From NCBI RefSeq assembly GCF_014635305.1, contig NZ_BMCS01000001.1:682001-746000 (forward strand): a DNA stretch of 64,000 bases. The letters are read 5' to 3'. The notes under the pieces were generated by a model, which did not search any database, had not been told where the DNA came from, and was given only the letters and a program-made list of their open reading frames with translations. Both the position numbers and the translations under genes were made by a program. Shown piece by piece: positions 24,853 through 33,749 of this stretch. This DNA is from Williamsia phyllosphaerae (GTDB lineage Bacteria > Actinomycetota > Actinomycetes > Mycobacteriales > Mycobacteriaceae). Within the stretch, counting starts at the first letter, position 1. Every line of letters begins with the position of its first letter.

Positions 24853-24941
24853 CTTACTGGAACAACGGCGTGCCCGGGGTTTCGCGTGTGGTCCTCGCTG
24901 AAGCAGCCTCGATCCCAGCCCCGCAACAAAGGAACGCCATC

Positions 24942-26774
24942 ATGGGCCATTACAAGAGCAATCTGCGCGACCTGCAGTTCAACCTCTTCGAGCTGTTCCA
25001 GCTCGACAAGGTCCTGGAGAGCGGCGACTTCGGCGATCTCGATCACGAGACCGCTGTGGACATGCTCAAGGAGGTGCGCACCCTCGCCGAGGGGCCCATC
25101 GCCGAGTCGTTCACCGATTCCGATCGCAACCCGCCCGTCTTCGACCCCGACGAGCACTCCGTCACCCTCCCCGAGCCCTTCAAGAAGTCCTACAAGGCCT
25201 TCATGGACGCGGGTTGGGACAAGGTCGGCATCGCCGAGGAGCTCGGCGGCATGCCCGCCCCGCGGTCGCTGTTCTGGGCGATCAGCGAGATGGTCCTCGG
25301 CGCCAACCCCGCGCTGTTCATGTACGGCGCCGGCACCGGCTTCGCCGAGATCTTCTGGCGCAACGGCACCGACGAGCAGAAGAAGTGGGCGCAGATCTGT
25401 GCCGAGCGCGGCTGGGGCGCCACCATGGTGCTCACCGAGCCCGACGCCGGATCCGACGTCGGCGCGGCCCGCACCAAGGCAGTCCAGCAGGACGACGGCA
25501 CCTGGCACATCGACGGCGTGAAGCGCTTCATCACCTCCGCCGACCAGGACATGACCGAGAACATCTTCCACCTGGTTCTCGCGCGCCCCGAGGGTGCCCG
25601 CGCGGGCACCAAGGGCCTGTCGCTGTTCTTCCTCCCCAAGTTCCACTTCGACCACGAGACCGGCGAGCTGGGCGAGCGCAACGGCGTCTTCGTCACCAAC
25701 GTCGAACACAAGATGGGTCTGAAGGTCTCGGCCACCTGTGAGGTCACCTTCGGCCAGCACGGCATCCCGGCCAAGGGCTGGCTCGTCGGCGAGGTCCACG
25801 ACGGCATCGCGCAGATGTTCGACGTCATCGAGCACGCCCGGATGATGGTGGGCACCAAGGCCATCGCCACCCTGTCGGCCGGTTACCTGCAGGCCCTGGA
25901 CTACGCCAAGCTGCGTATCCAGGGTGCCGACATGACCCAGATGACCGACAAGACCGCACCGCGCGTGTCGATCACCCACCACCCCGACGTACGTCGCGCA
26001 CTGCTCACGCAGAAGGCGTACGCCGAGGGCCTGCGTGCGGTGTACCTGTTCACCGCGTCGCACCAGGACGAGGCCGCGGCGAAGATCGTCTCCGGCGCCG
26101 ACAAGGACCTCGCGTTCCGCGTCAACGACCTGCTGCTCCCGATCGTCAAGGGCGTCGGCTCCGAGCGCGCCTACAGCGTCCTCACCGAGTCGCTGCAGAC
26201 GCTCGGCGGGTCCGGCTTCCTGCAGGACTACCCGATCGAGCAGTACATCCGCGACGCCAAGATCGACTCGCTGTACGAGGGCACCACCGCGATCCAGGCG
26301 CAGGACTTCTTCTTCCGAAAGATCATCCGCGACAAGGGCCAGGCCCTGGCCCACATCGCAGGCCAGATCAGCTCGTTCATCGACTCCGAGGCGGGCAACG
26401 GTCGCCTCAAGGCCGAGCGCGCGCTGCTCAAGACCGCCCTCGACGACGTCCAGGGCATGGCCGCGACGCTGACCGGCTTCCTCATGGGAGCCCAGGAGGA
26501 CTCGACCCAGCTCTACAAGGTCGGCCTCGGTTCGGTCCGCTTCCTGCTCTCGGTCGGCGACCTGGTCATCGGCTGGCTCCTGCTCCGTCAGGCCGAGGTC
26601 GCACTCGCGGCTCTCGACGCCGGCGCCGAGGGCACCGACAAGCCGTTCTACGAGGGCAAGATCGCGGTCGCGTCGTTCTTCGCGAAGAACATGCTCCCGC
26701 AGCTGACCTCCACCAAGGCCATCATCGACAACATCGACAACGATCCGATGGAGCTCGACGAAGCCGCGTTCTGA
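24942..26774 (+). CDS. fadE5: Acyl-CoA dehydrogenase, FadE5 type
   Basis: FAD-dependent enzyme of 610 residues that introduces the first double bond in fatty acyl-CoA beta-oxidation. It has the long form of mycobacterial FadE5: N-terminal [17 protein letters not shown], the FAD/substrate loop [14 protein letters not shown], the strand [14 protein letters not shown], and the catalytic-base loop [14 protein letters not shown], with a further C-terminal domain. ATG 24942 follows AAAGGA at good spacing and fits the family start. It has its own strong promoter and palindromic operator candidate, and ends at a strong hairpin terminator, so it is monocistronic. Confidence 0.95.
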   Translation: MGHYKSNLRDLQFNLFELFQLDKVLESGDFGDLDHETAVDMLKEVRTLAEGPIAESFTDSDRNPPVFDPDEHSVTLPEPFKKSYKAFMDAGWDKVGIAEELGGMPAPRSLFWAISEMVLGANPALFMYGAGTGFAEIFWRNGTDEQKKWAQICAERGWGATMVLTEPDAGSDVGAARTKAVQQDDGTWHIDGVKRFITSADQDMTENIFHLVLARPEGARAGTKGLSLFFLPKFHFDHETGELGERNGVFVTNVEHKMGLKVSATCEVTFGQHGIPAKGWLVGEVHDGIAQMFDVIEHARMMVGTKAIATLSAGYLQALDYAKLRIQGADMTQMTDKTAPRVSITHHPDVRRALLTQKAYAEGLRAVYLFTASHQDEAAAKIVSGADKDLAFRVNDLLLPIVKGVGSERAYSVLTESLQTLGGSGFLQDYPIEQYIRDAKIDSLYEGTTAIQAQDFFFRKIIRDKGQALAHIAGQISSFIDSEAGNGRLKAERALLKTALDDVQGMAATLTGFLMGAQEDSTQLYKVGLGSVRFLLSVGDLVIGWLLLRQAEVALAALDAGAEGTDKPFYEGKIAVASFFAKNMLPQLTSTKAIIDNIDNDPMELDEAAF

Positions 26775-26790
26775 TCTGAACCGGAACACG

Positions 26791-26823
26791 AAGCGGGCCC
26801 GGTCATCACGACCGGGCCCGCTT
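26791..26823 (+). terminator. Strong hairpin terminator after fadE5
   Basis: AAGCGGGCCCGGTC (26791-26804) pairs perfectly over 14 bases with GACCGGGCCCGCTT (26810-26823) around an ATCAC loop, followed by a T-containing TTTCGTCTG tract. Confidence 0.85.
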
Positions 26824-26856
26824 TCGTCTGCCTGGCTCTGCCAACGCGCTCCCACC

Positions 26857-26892
26857 GTTCAGACGCGCGCCAACCTGGGCGCGCGTGTGAAC
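26857..26892 (-). terminator. Hairpin terminator for the NmrA/SnoaL unit
   Basis: GTTCA and ACGCGCGCC pair with GGCGCGCGT and TGAAC with one central G/G mismatch; the loop is about 6 bases. It lies 14 bases beyond the minus-strand NmrA-type stop and back-to-back with the fadE5 terminator. Confidence 0.6.
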
Positions 26893-26905
26893 GGGCGACG
26901 CGCGT

Positions 26906-27739
26906 TCATGCTGTGTCGGCGGCGAGGTACTCGCGGACGAAATCCTCGAACGATCTCGGTGCTCGCCCGGTGACCCGCTCGACGGTATTGGTGACGCGGT
27001 TCTCCGACCCGTCGCGGATGTCGAGGTCGAGTCCCGCCAGGATCGGGGCGTATTCGGCGGGCAGACCGTGCTCGACGTGCAGCGCGGCGAGCTCGTCGAC
27101 CGTGACCGACCGGTGGGTGACCGGCGTGCCCGTGACTCGCGTGATCACCTCCGCGGCGTCCGTGTAGGTCAGAGTCTGTGGGCCGGTCAGGACGTGCGCA
27201 CCCACGTGCGGAGTCGGGTCGAGCAGTGCGCGGACACCGACCGCGGCGATGTCGCGCGCGTCGACGAAGGCCACCGGGCCGTCGCCGGTCGACGTGACGA
27301 TCTCGCCCCGGCGCACGCCGTCGGCGAGGGCCGACTCACCGACGAAGTTCTGCATGAACCACGACGGCCGCAGCACCGTCCACTCCGGCACCAATTGCTG
27401 AGCCAGCGTGTGGATCGCGCCGAGACCCGGATCGCCGGCGGACACCGCTGACGCGCTCTGCACGACCACTCGCCGCACTCCTGCGTCATGTGCGGCGTGC
27501 AGGAACGGTTCGACGACCACGGCCGGATCGGCAGCGCCGGCGGGCGCGATCAGATACACCGCCGACGTCCCGGTCAGCGCGGACGCCCAGGTGTCGGCGT
27601 CGAACCAGTCGAATCGGATCTGCCCTGCCGATCGCGGGCTTCGTGTCGCCCGTCGGGCGCTCACCCCCTCCTCGGCGAGCAGCGCCGACACCGAACTGCC
27701 CACGGTCCCGGTCGAACCGAGCACCAGAACGGCGCTCAC
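26906..27739 (-). CDS. NmrA-like NAD(P)-binding protein
   Basis: A 277-residue atypical short-chain dehydrogenase. The Rossmann loop VLVLGSTGTVGSSVSALL is at the N-terminus, and the family strand RRVVVQSASAVS and the PSWFMQNF segment follow, as in NmrA/NAD(P)H azoreductase-type proteins. These act as redox-cofactor sensors or quinone/NADPH oxidoreductases; which applies is not clear. Its start overlaps the SnoaL-like gene end by 4 bases, so they are translationally coupled, and both are probably repressed by the divergent TetR. Confidence 0.88.
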   Translation of the reverse strand: MSAVLVLGSTGTVGSSVSALLAEEGVSARRATRSPRSAGQIRFDWFDADTWASALTGTSAVYLIAPAGAADPAVVVEPFLHAAHDAGVRRVVVQSASAVSAGDPGLGAIHTLAQQLVPEWTVLRPSWFMQNFVGESALADGVRRGEIVTSTGDGPVAFVDARDIAAVGVRALLDPTPHVGAHVLTGPQTLTYTDAAEVITRVTGTPVTHRSVTVDELAALHVEHGLPAEYAPILAGLDLDIRDGSENRVTNTVERVTGRAPRSFEDFVREYLAADTA

Positions 27740-28155
27740 GCCTGCCCGCCCGCGAGCTGGGCGTCCGCACCCACGATGTCGACGACCGCCGCCGGATTCC
27801 AGTAGTCGCGGTAGCGGACTATCGCGTCGTCACGGACGGTGATCACCGCGACGTAGACCACTCGATAGGGTCGGTCGGTCGCGACGACCACGCCGTCCGC
27901 GGTGAACTCGACGATGACCACCTCGGGATCGGTGGTCACGTGCACGGTGCGGTCCAGGGAACGGATGTCGAGGATCGACGCGTAGTCGTCGAGGTAGTCG
28001 TGCAGTGCGAGGTGTCCCCGCACCGCACGTGTCGCATCGCCCGTCGCCAGCGGGAACTCCATCACCCCGTCCGGGGCGAACATCTCGACGAACGCGTGCA
28101 TGTCGTGGTCGACGAGAAGGTCAAGGGTCCGATCGATGACGTCAACGGCTCGCAT
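27736..28155 (-). CDS. SnoaL-like / NTF2-fold protein
   Basis: A 139-residue cone-shaped alpha+beta barrel protein of the SnoaL/ketosteroid-isomerase-like superfamily. The opening helix VDVIDRTLDLLVDHDMHAFVEMFAPDG and the closing strands RYRDYWNP are typical. Members include isomerases, cyclases and binding proteins, and nothing here picks one. The ATG at 28155 is preceded by AGGAGGT. It is the first gene of the unit with the NmrA-type protein and faces the TetR gene. Confidence 0.85.
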   Translation of the reverse strand: MRAVDVIDRTLDLLVDHDMHAFVEMFAPDGVMEFPLATGDATRAVRGHLALHDYLDDYASILDIRSLDRTVHVTTDPEVVIVEFTADGVVVATDRPYRVVYVAVITVRDDAIVRYRDYWNPAAVVDIVGADAQLAGGQA

Positions 28156-28172
28156 CAGTTACCTCCTGTTGG

Positions 28173-28189
28173 ACGGAACGGTATCGTCC
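28173..28189. promoter_or_regulatory. TetR operator candidate 1
   Basis: ACGGAACGGTATCGTCC, close to the SnoaL-like gene, is 15/17 identical to the second copy at 28206. A GGACG/CGTCC inverted pair frames it (28171-28189). Confidence 0.55.
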
Positions 28190-28205
28190 CGACCACGTTA
28201 ACAGA

Positions 28206-28222
28206 ACGGAACCGTCTCGTCC
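28206..28222. promoter_or_regulatory. TetR operator candidate 2
   Basis: ACGGAACCGTCTCGTCC, 33 bases from copy 1 (about three helical turns), just before the -10 hexamer of the TetR gene. It is flanked by AACGGA/TCCGTT arms. Confidence 0.55.
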
Positions 28223-28227
28223 GTTGC

Positions 28228-28233
28228 TACGAT
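28228..28233 (+). promoter_or_regulatory. -10 hexamer (TACGAT) for the TetR gene
   Basis: TACGAT ends 6 bases before the ATG at 28240, adjacent to operator candidate 2, as expected for autorepression of a leaderless transcript. Confidence 0.45.
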
Positions 28234-28239
28234 TCGACG

Positions 28240-28836
28240 ATGATCCGACGCAGTCCCAGCGGAGCCGCCGTCCTGAACGCCGACACCACGGAATCGATCA
28301 ACCGCGCAGCGATCGAGATGCTGGCCGAGGTCGGCATCGGACGACTCTCGATGGAAGCCGTGGCCAAGCGCGCGGGGGTCGGAAAGAGCGCCCTGTATCG
28401 GCGATGGCCCTCGAAGACCGCGATGACGATCGCGGTGCTGTCGGAGTTCAGCGTCGAGCTCGCCGCCACGCCGGACACCGGGTCACTCCGTGCAGACATC
28501 CGTGAATCGGTTGAGGCGCTTCGACTCTGGCTCGATCATCCGCTCTTCTCGCGGATCCTCCCCGACCTCGTGGCCGAGTCCGGCCGCGATCCCGAACTCG
28601 CCGAACTCCACACGAGGATGATCGGGGTCCCCCGACGAGAACGCGCCGCCGCGATCTTCGCCCGCGCCCGCGAACGCGGCGAGGTCGCCGACGACGCCGA
28701 CATCGAACTCGCAATGGATCTCCTCGCCGGTCCCGTCTACTGGCGGTCGGCGGTGCGCGCACAGCGCGTGGACGGCGCCTACCTGGACGCGGTGACCGAT
28801 GCGATCGTGACACTTGTGGCGTCCCCCGAATCCTGA
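28240..28836 (+). CDS. TetR/AcrR-family transcriptional regulator
   Basis: A 198-residue regulator. The N-terminal helix-turn-helix is evident (IEMLAEVGIGRLSMEAVAKRAGVGKSALYRRWPSK), followed by a ligand-binding helical domain that is not conserved. ATG 28240 gives a standard short tail before helix 1 and has a well-placed TACGAT. It is divergent from the SnoaL-NmrA pair, with two near-identical 17-base sites in the 84-base gap, so it probably represses both itself and that pair. The ligand is unknown. Confidence 0.9.
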   Translation: MIRRSPSGAAVLNADTTESINRAAIEMLAEVGIGRLSMEAVAKRAGVGKSALYRRWPSKTAMTIAVLSEFSVELAATPDTGSLRADIRESVEALRLWLDHPLFSRILPDLVAESGRDPELAELHTRMIGVPRRERAAAIFARARERGEVADDADIELAMDLLAGPVYWRSAVRAQRVDGAYLDAVTDAIVTLVASPES

Positions 28837-28909
28837 CGGTGACGCGCACGCACGCACCGTCGGGTGATGTTCACTCGCAGGCAGAAAAGCGACAATTCAG
28901 ATACTCCGT

Positions 28910-28915
28910 TAGCAT
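28910..28915 (+). promoter_or_regulatory. -10 hexamer (TAGCAT) for the gene at 28923
   Basis: TAGCAT ends 7 bases before GTG 28923, supporting that start over a longer open frame from 28839. Confidence 0.4.
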
Positions 28916-28922
28916 CGGCAAC

Positions 28923-29426
28923 GTGATTGCCACCCGCTATTCCACGACCGACGGCCGAGGACGCGCCGTGGCCGTGTCGGTGGAACCTCGGTGCGTGACG
29001 GTCGAGATCGACGGCGAGCTCGCTGAGATCGCTCGGGTCTCCGGCGACGCCGAACGCCCGGGCGTCCCGATCGGCACACGTGAGAGCGCCGAGTTGAGCC
29101 TCATCGCGGACGGGCGGCCGTGTCCACTGACGCTGGGACGGGGCCGCCTGAGCCGCCGTTCCTACCGCGCCCGGTTCGAACTCGACGGGCACACTTACAC
29201 GTTCGTCCCGGTGTCCGAGGTGGAGAACGCGCTGCGTCGAGGTCGGACCACCCTGGCGCGGTTCCTCGTCGCCGACGACGGTCGCGTGGAGACCTTCGAG
29301 GTCGACCGCGAGACCGCGAACTCCCTCGAGACGGCGGCGGGGGTGGCCCTCGCGACCGCCTTCGGGTGCGGCGCGCGCCACGGACTCGAGGCCCTGATCG
29401 ACGTGGTCACCGGCGGTGTCGCGTGA
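28923..29426 (+). CDS. Hypothetical protein
   Basis: A 167-residue soluble protein I cannot assign. The first half is beta-rich (GRAVAVSVEPRCVTVEID, SYRARFELDGHTYTFVPVSE) and the second half helical (SLETAAGVALATAFGCGARH). No motif or signal peptide is visible. GTG 28923 is chosen because TAGCAT precedes it by 7 bases and because the longer version from 28839 adds a polar tail unlike a folded protein. It is downstream of the TetR gene and convergent with the LuxR-type regulator. Confidence 0.65.
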   Translation: MIATRYSTTDGRGRAVAVSVEPRCVTVEIDGELAEIARVSGDAERPGVPIGTRESAELSLIADGRPCPLTLGRGRLSRRSYRARFELDGHTYTFVPVSEVENALRRGRTTLARFLVADDGRVETFEVDRETANSLETAAGVALATAFGCGARHGLEALIDVVTGGVA

Positions 29427-29435
29427 GAGACCGGC

Positions 29436-30101
29436 TCATCGATCGCCGGCCGTGATCAGGCCGACCTCGTAGGACAGGACCACCGCCTGGACCCGGTCGC
29501 GGAGGTCGAGCTTCATCAGGATCCGACTCACGTGCGTCTTGACGGTCAGCTCGGACACGACGAGGCGCCCGGCGATCTCGGCGTTCGAGAGCCCTCGCGC
29601 CACCAGGATCAGCACCTCGCGCTCCCGTGGGGTCAGCATGTCCAGCTCGTCGGGAAACTCTCGCGCCTTGCGCACCGGAGTTGGGCGGGTGAAGTGCTCG
29701 AGGAGTCGGCGGGTGGTGCTCGGTGCCACCACCGCATCACCGGAATGCACGTGCGCGATCGCCGAAACCAGGTCTGTCAGCGATGAGTCCTTGAGGAGAA
29801 ACCCACTCGCGCCCGCCTGCAGCGCAGAGTAGGCGTATTCGTCGTCGTCGAACGTCGTCAGGATCAGGACCCGTGGGCCGCCGCCGGCGCAGATCCGTCG
29901 CGTGGCCTCGATTCCGTCTATGGTGGGCATCCGCACATCCATGAGGACGACGTCCGCGTCCACCCGCTCCAGCAGGTCGAGCGCCTCGACACCATCACCC
30001 GCCTCGCCGACGACCTCGATGCCGGGTTGCGATCCGAGAGTCATCCGAAAGCCGGTACGGATCAGCTCCTGATCGTCGACCAGGACCACGCGAATCGTCA
30101 T
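29436..30101 (-). CDS. NarL/LuxR-family response regulator
   Basis: A 221-residue regulator. The receiver domain has Asp9/Asp10, phosphoacceptor Asp55 (VVLMDVRMPT) and Lys in GFLLKDSS; the C-terminal LuxR helix-turn-helix reads LTPREREVLILVARGLSNAEIA. The start overlaps the kinase stop by 4 bases. It is the last gene of a five-gene unit (ABC ATPase, two permeases, kinase, regulator) and probably controls that unit. Confidence 0.94.
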   Translation of the reverse strand: MTIRVVLVDDQELIRTGFRMTLGSQPGIEVVGEAGDGVEALDLLERVDADVVLMDVRMPTIDGIEATRRICAGGGPRVLILTTFDDDEYAYSALQAGASGFLLKDSSLTDLVSAIAHVHSGDAVVAPSTTRRLLEHFTRPTPVRKAREFPDELDMLTPREREVLILVARGLSNAEIAGRLVVSELTVKTHVSRILMKLDLRDRVQAVVLSYEVGLITAGDR

Positions 30102-31324
30102 CTCTCGTCCCCGATCGGCAAGCTCACCACCACCTCGAACCCTCCGACATCGCGGGTGCCGGCGCGCATCGTGCCGCCGTGGACGCGCACTCTCTCGCGC
30201 ATACCGAGCAGGCCGTGTCCGGTGCCGGTCGCCGCTCCTGAAATCGAGGCGGCAGAGGTGTTCTCGTCCACTTCGGACGCGGCGGCCACGCGACCTCCGT
30301 CGTCGGTGACCCGGATCTCCAGCTCGTCGTCGAAGCGCAGGACGACATCCACCCGTGTCACGGCCGGGCCGGCATGCTTGCGCACGTTGGTCAGCGCCTC
30401 CTGCACGATTCGATACGCCGCGAGCTCGGTACCTGCCGGTAACGTGCGGACGGCTCCGGCGGTCGCGAGATGGACGGCGACGCCCGGCAGCGACACCGAA
30501 TCTACGAGTTCGGAGAGCCGCGCCAAGTTCGGTTGCGGCACATCCGAACCCGGCTCGTCGTCTCTGAGCACACCGAGCATCCGTCGCATGTCGGCCAGGG
30601 CGTCACGGCCGGTCTTACCGAGATCGCGCAGTGCTCGTTCGGCGGCGGCCGGATCTGTACGCACAGCGTGCGACGCGCCGTCGGCCAACACGACCACGAC
30701 GCTGAGGCTGTGCGAGACGATGTCATGGATCTCGCGCGCTATCCGGGCCCGCTCCACCTGGGTGGCGATTCGGGCCTGTTCGTCGCGGTCCCACTCCAAC
30801 TCTGCGGCGCGTGACTCCAGGCCGTCGACGTAGACGCGTCGACGGCCTATCACCGATCCCCACGTCCACGCCGCCACCATGATCGCCCCGACCGTCACCA
30901 TTCCGATGACCGTCGATCCGGTGGTGCCGATCCCCCATCGAGTCGTCGCGACACAGGTGATCACGATCGCGACGACCGTCGCCGCGAGCGACGTCCGACG
31001 CCCACAGTGCGCGGCCACGCCGAACACCGACAGCACCAGCATCACGTCGGCAGGAAGTGGGCCCACGTTCAGCGACAGCTGCACGAGCGCTGCCGCGACG
31101 ACGCCCAGGAAACTGCCCCGCGGATGGTCGCGATGGACGACGTACGGCGCGCACAACCCGACCGCGATCAGCACTCCCGTGGCAAACGGCACACCGTCGG
31201 GGAGATACGCGCCCTGCACCGGCAGGTTGTAGACGAAGACCGCTGCGGCCACCGCACTGTCGACAGCTCTACGGTGTCGTCTCGACCACCCGCGCACCCC
31301 GACGCTGCTCATGTCCGATGTCAT
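30098..31324 (-). CDS. DesK/NarX-type sensor histidine kinase
   Basis: A 408-residue kinase with about five or six transmembrane helices in the first 150 residues, no large extracytoplasmic domain (an intramembrane-sensing form), a HisKA_3 dimerisation helix with the phosphoacceptor His in RIAREIHDIVSHSLSVV, and an ATPase domain with NVRKHAG and GHGLLGMRERV boxes. ATG 31324 is chosen over an in-frame codon at 31417, which would overlap the upstream permease gene. Intramembrane kinases encoded with ABC exporters often sense membrane-active antibiotics through the transporter; inferred here. Confidence 0.92.
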   Translation of the reverse strand: MTSDMSSVGVRGWSRRHRRAVDSAVAAAVFVYNLPVQGAYLPDGVPFATGVLIAVGLCAPYVVHRDHPRGSFLGVVAAALVQLSLNVGPLPADVMLVLSVFGVAAHCGRRTSLAATVVAIVITCVATTRWGIGTTGSTVIGMVTVGAIMVAAWTWGSVIGRRRVYVDGLESRAAELEWDRDEQARIATQVERARIAREIHDIVSHSLSVVVVLADGASHAVRTDPAAAERALRDLGKTGRDALADMRRMLGVLRDDEPGSDVPQPNLARLSELVDSVSLPGVAVHLATAGAVRTLPAGTELAAYRIVQEALTNVRKHAGPAVTRVDVVLRFDDELEIRVTDDGGRVAAASEVDENTSAASISGAATGTGHGLLGMRERVRVHGGTMRAGTRDVGGFEVVVSLPIGDER

Positions 31325-31340
31325 CGCGCCGCCGATTCTG

Positions 31341-32090
31341 TCAGCGGATGTCGCGGCGGTCCACCGCCGCGGCCGACGCGATGATGATCGCGGCACCGAC
31401 GACCACCGCGCCGACAACGATCATGATCACCGCGCCCGCGGTGATGGTGCCGCCGTCGTCGAACGTTCCCGTCCCCAGCCGGGAGGCCCGACCGAGAACC
31501 GCGTAGGGCACCAGGGGCACCGCGAGGTCGATCCGCGCGAGAAGCAGCACCACGCCGGCACCGGCACCCACCAATGCCACCGCCACCGGCGCGGCGAACG
31601 ACGTCACCGACATCGACAGACCGGACTGCAGGGCGGCCACCGGGATGGACGCGACGACGATGATCCCGCCGGCGAGAACGTAGCGAGACGGCATCATGCC
31701 GGGGAGTCCGAACATCACCTTTCCCACCACGATCACGCCCAGCAGCAGCACGACCTGCATCGCCGCCGTCAGGGCGACGATCACGGTGACCTTGCTCGTC
31801 ACGACGTCACGGCTCGACACCTCCCGACCCATCAGCGCATTCCAGTTGCCGCCTCGGTGCTCGACCCGCCACACCAACGACGACAGCACGGCCACACCGA
31901 CGGCCAGAGGGAACAGGCCGTGGAAGACCACTGTCCGCAGCCACAGCGTGTGCCAGCCGTCCTCGAGTCCCCCGCGTGAGAACACGGTGTTGGCGGCGCC
32001 GGTGGCGACGGCCATCATCGGCAAACCCGCGACCACCACCCAACTCGACGATCGCCGCAGCTTGATCAACTCGGCTCGCAGCGAACCCAT
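31341..32090 (-). CDS. ABC-2 type permease 2
   Basis: A 249-residue membrane subunit with about six helices. The N-terminus MGSLRAELIKLRRSSSWVVV is the typical cytoplasmic amphipathic start of ABC-2 permeases of the lantibiotic-immunity/bacitracin type. It follows permease 1 after 4 bases and precedes the kinase by 16 bases. An extra ATG just upstream (32093) is also possible. Confidence 0.88.
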   Translation of the reverse strand: MGSLRAELIKLRRSSSWVVVAGLPMMAVATGAANTVFSRGGLEDGWHTLWLRTVVFHGLFPLAVGVAVLSSLVWRVEHRGGNWNALMGREVSSRDVVTSKVTVIVALTAAMQVVLLLGVIVVGKVMFGLPGMMPSRYVLAGGIIVVASIPVAALQSGLSMSVTSFAAPVAVALVGAGAGVVLLLARIDLAVPLVPYAVLGRASRLGTGTFDDGGTITAGAVIMIVVGAVVVGAAIIIASAAAVDRRDIR

Positions 32091-32094
32091 CACC

Positions 32095-32844
32095 TCATAC
32101 CTCCGATCGTGCAGCGCTCGTGACGAAGCAGAACGCCGCGACGCCCACCACTGCGAGTGCGAGCAGACTCAGGTGTGCCGGATGGACCGTGACAAGGGCG
32201 CCGTCGACATAGTCGGCGGGCGCTGCAAGGGAGTAGTACCCCCACGGCGTCAGGTGCGACGACCACGTCGGCAGCCCGGAACTCGACGCTGCCAGGAACA
32301 CGCCCACCACACCGATTCCCATACCCACCAACTGATTCTCGATTCGGGCGGCGAGACAGATGTGGAATGCGAGCACGACCAGACCCACCACCGTGACCGA
32401 CGCGGTGTACACCGCCCAGCGGCCCAGCGGCGGCGGGGAGGCGATGCCGATGACCGCCCCCAGCGCGATCACCGACGAACTGCAGATCACCGTCGCCGCG
32501 ATCAGGATCAGGCCGACGGCCGCGAACTTCGCTCGCATCAGCCGCCCCTGGGCGAGGCCCGCGGCGTGCGACAGGAGCCACCCGTTTCCTTGATGCTCGA
32601 TGTCGACCTGACGACTTGCCAACGCGGCCAGCAGAATGGGTGACACCAGCGGTACCGCCGTCGCCATACCCACCAGCAGCCGCGTCCACGAGTCCCCATC
32701 GGGATCGTCGAGCGAATCCACGAAATCAGGTGCGGTCAGCTCGACACAGCTCAACCCGACCACGCCGACCACCATCGCCAGGACAAGCGGGACCACGCGC
32801 AGGCGTCGCATCTTCGCGAACTCGTTGACCACCGCGCGCGTCAT
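32095..32844 (-). CDS. ABC-2 type permease 1
   Basis: A 249-residue membrane subunit with about six helices, starting MTRAVVNEFAKMRRLRVVPL. It is similar in layout to permease 2 but divergent in sequence, so the exporter is probably a heterodimer. ATG 32844 overlaps the ATPase stop by one base (TGATG); a GTG one codon upstream is an alternative. Confidence 0.88.
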   Translation of the reverse strand: MTRAVVNEFAKMRRLRVVPLVLAMVVGVVGLSCVELTAPDFVDSLDDPDGDSWTRLLVGMATAVPLVSPILLAALASRQVDIEHQGNGWLLSHAAGLAQGRLMRAKFAAVGLILIAATVICSSSVIALGAVIGIASPPPLGRWAVYTASVTVVGLVVLAFHICLAARIENQLVGMGIGVVGVFLAASSSGLPTWSSHLTPWGYYSLAAPADYVDGALVTVHPAHLSLLALAVVGVAAFCFVTSAARSEV

Positions 32845-33749
32845 CACAGGCTCTGTCCCGCGGTCAGGTTCATGAAGACATCCTGAAGCGACATCGTGTC
32901 CCGGCGCACTCCGTAGACGTCGATGCCGTCTCCGACCAGACGTGACACCACCTCCGCCGTCGCCGCGCGGTCCAGACCGGATATCCGAACGGTGTGGCCA
33001 TCGACCTGCGCGCGGTGCCGGCGTGCTGTCACCGCCGCCGCGCGCGCCGGTTCGGAGGTGTCCACCAGTACATCGGGAGACGATCGGTTCACCAGGTCCG
33101 CGGGCGTGCCCTGGAAGACCAGGCGCCCGCGGTCGAGAATGCCGAGAACCGTTGCGGTTCGCTCGACCTCGTCGAGCAGGTGGCTGGAGACGAGCACGGT
33201 GACACCGCGGTCGGACAACCGACGGAGCAGTTCGCGGATCTCCTCGATACCGGCCGGGTCGAGACCGTTGGTCGGCTCGTCGAGGATCAACAGACGCGGT
33301 TCGCGCGCCAGAGCGAGGGCGATACCCAATCGCTGTTTCATCCCGAGCGAGTAGTCACGCACCCGTTTGTCGAGATGCTCGCGAAGTCGCACGGTGTCGA
33401 CAGCGCGGTCGATCTGGGCGTCGTCGAGATCGAGGAGCCGAGCGATCAACCGCATGTTCTCGGCACCGGTCAGATGCGGGTACGCGGGCGGGGATTCGAT
33501 CAGCGAGCCGATGTCCGCGAGCAGTTCGCGACGTGTTGATCGCAGCATCGGTCGGTCGGCGATGGTTATCGATCCCGATGTCGGGCGCACCAGCGCCAGC
33601 ACCATCTTCATGGTCGTCGACTTGCCGGACCCGTTGGGCCCCAGCAGTCCGTACACGCTCCCCTGGGGAACGGACAGATTCACTCCCTCGACCACCGGGT
33701 GGCCGCCATAGGACTTGGTCAGATCATGGGTCGTGATCATCTCGGTCAT
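32844..33749 (-). CDS. ABC transporter ATP-binding protein (BcrA/lantibiotic-immunity type)
   Basis: A 301-residue ATPase. Walker A is GPNGSGKSTTM, the signature is YSLGMKQRLGIA, Walker B is LLILDEPTNGLDPAG, and the switch His is in VLVSSHLL. The long C-terminal domain is of the BcrA/NatA kind. It is first of the five-gene unit. Together with the two ABC-2 permeases it should form an exporter for a peptide antibiotic, lipid-like compound or ion. The 192-base region upstream (33750-33941) holds the promoter; I see no clear operator in it. Confidence 0.93.
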   Translation of the reverse strand: MTEMITTHDLTKSYGGHPVVEGVNLSVPQGSVYGLLGPNGSGKSTTMKMVLALVRPTSGSITIADRPMLRSTRRELLADIGSLIESPPAYPHLTGAENMRLIARLLDLDDAQIDRAVDTVRLREHLDKRVRDYSLGMKQRLGIALALAREPRLLILDEPTNGLDPAGIEEIRELLRRLSDRGVTVLVSSHLLDEVERTATVLGILDRGRLVFQGTPADLVNRSSPDVLVDTSEPARAAAVTARRHRAQVDGHTVRISGLDRAATAEVVSRLVGDGIDVYGVRRDTMSLQDVFMNLTAGQSL

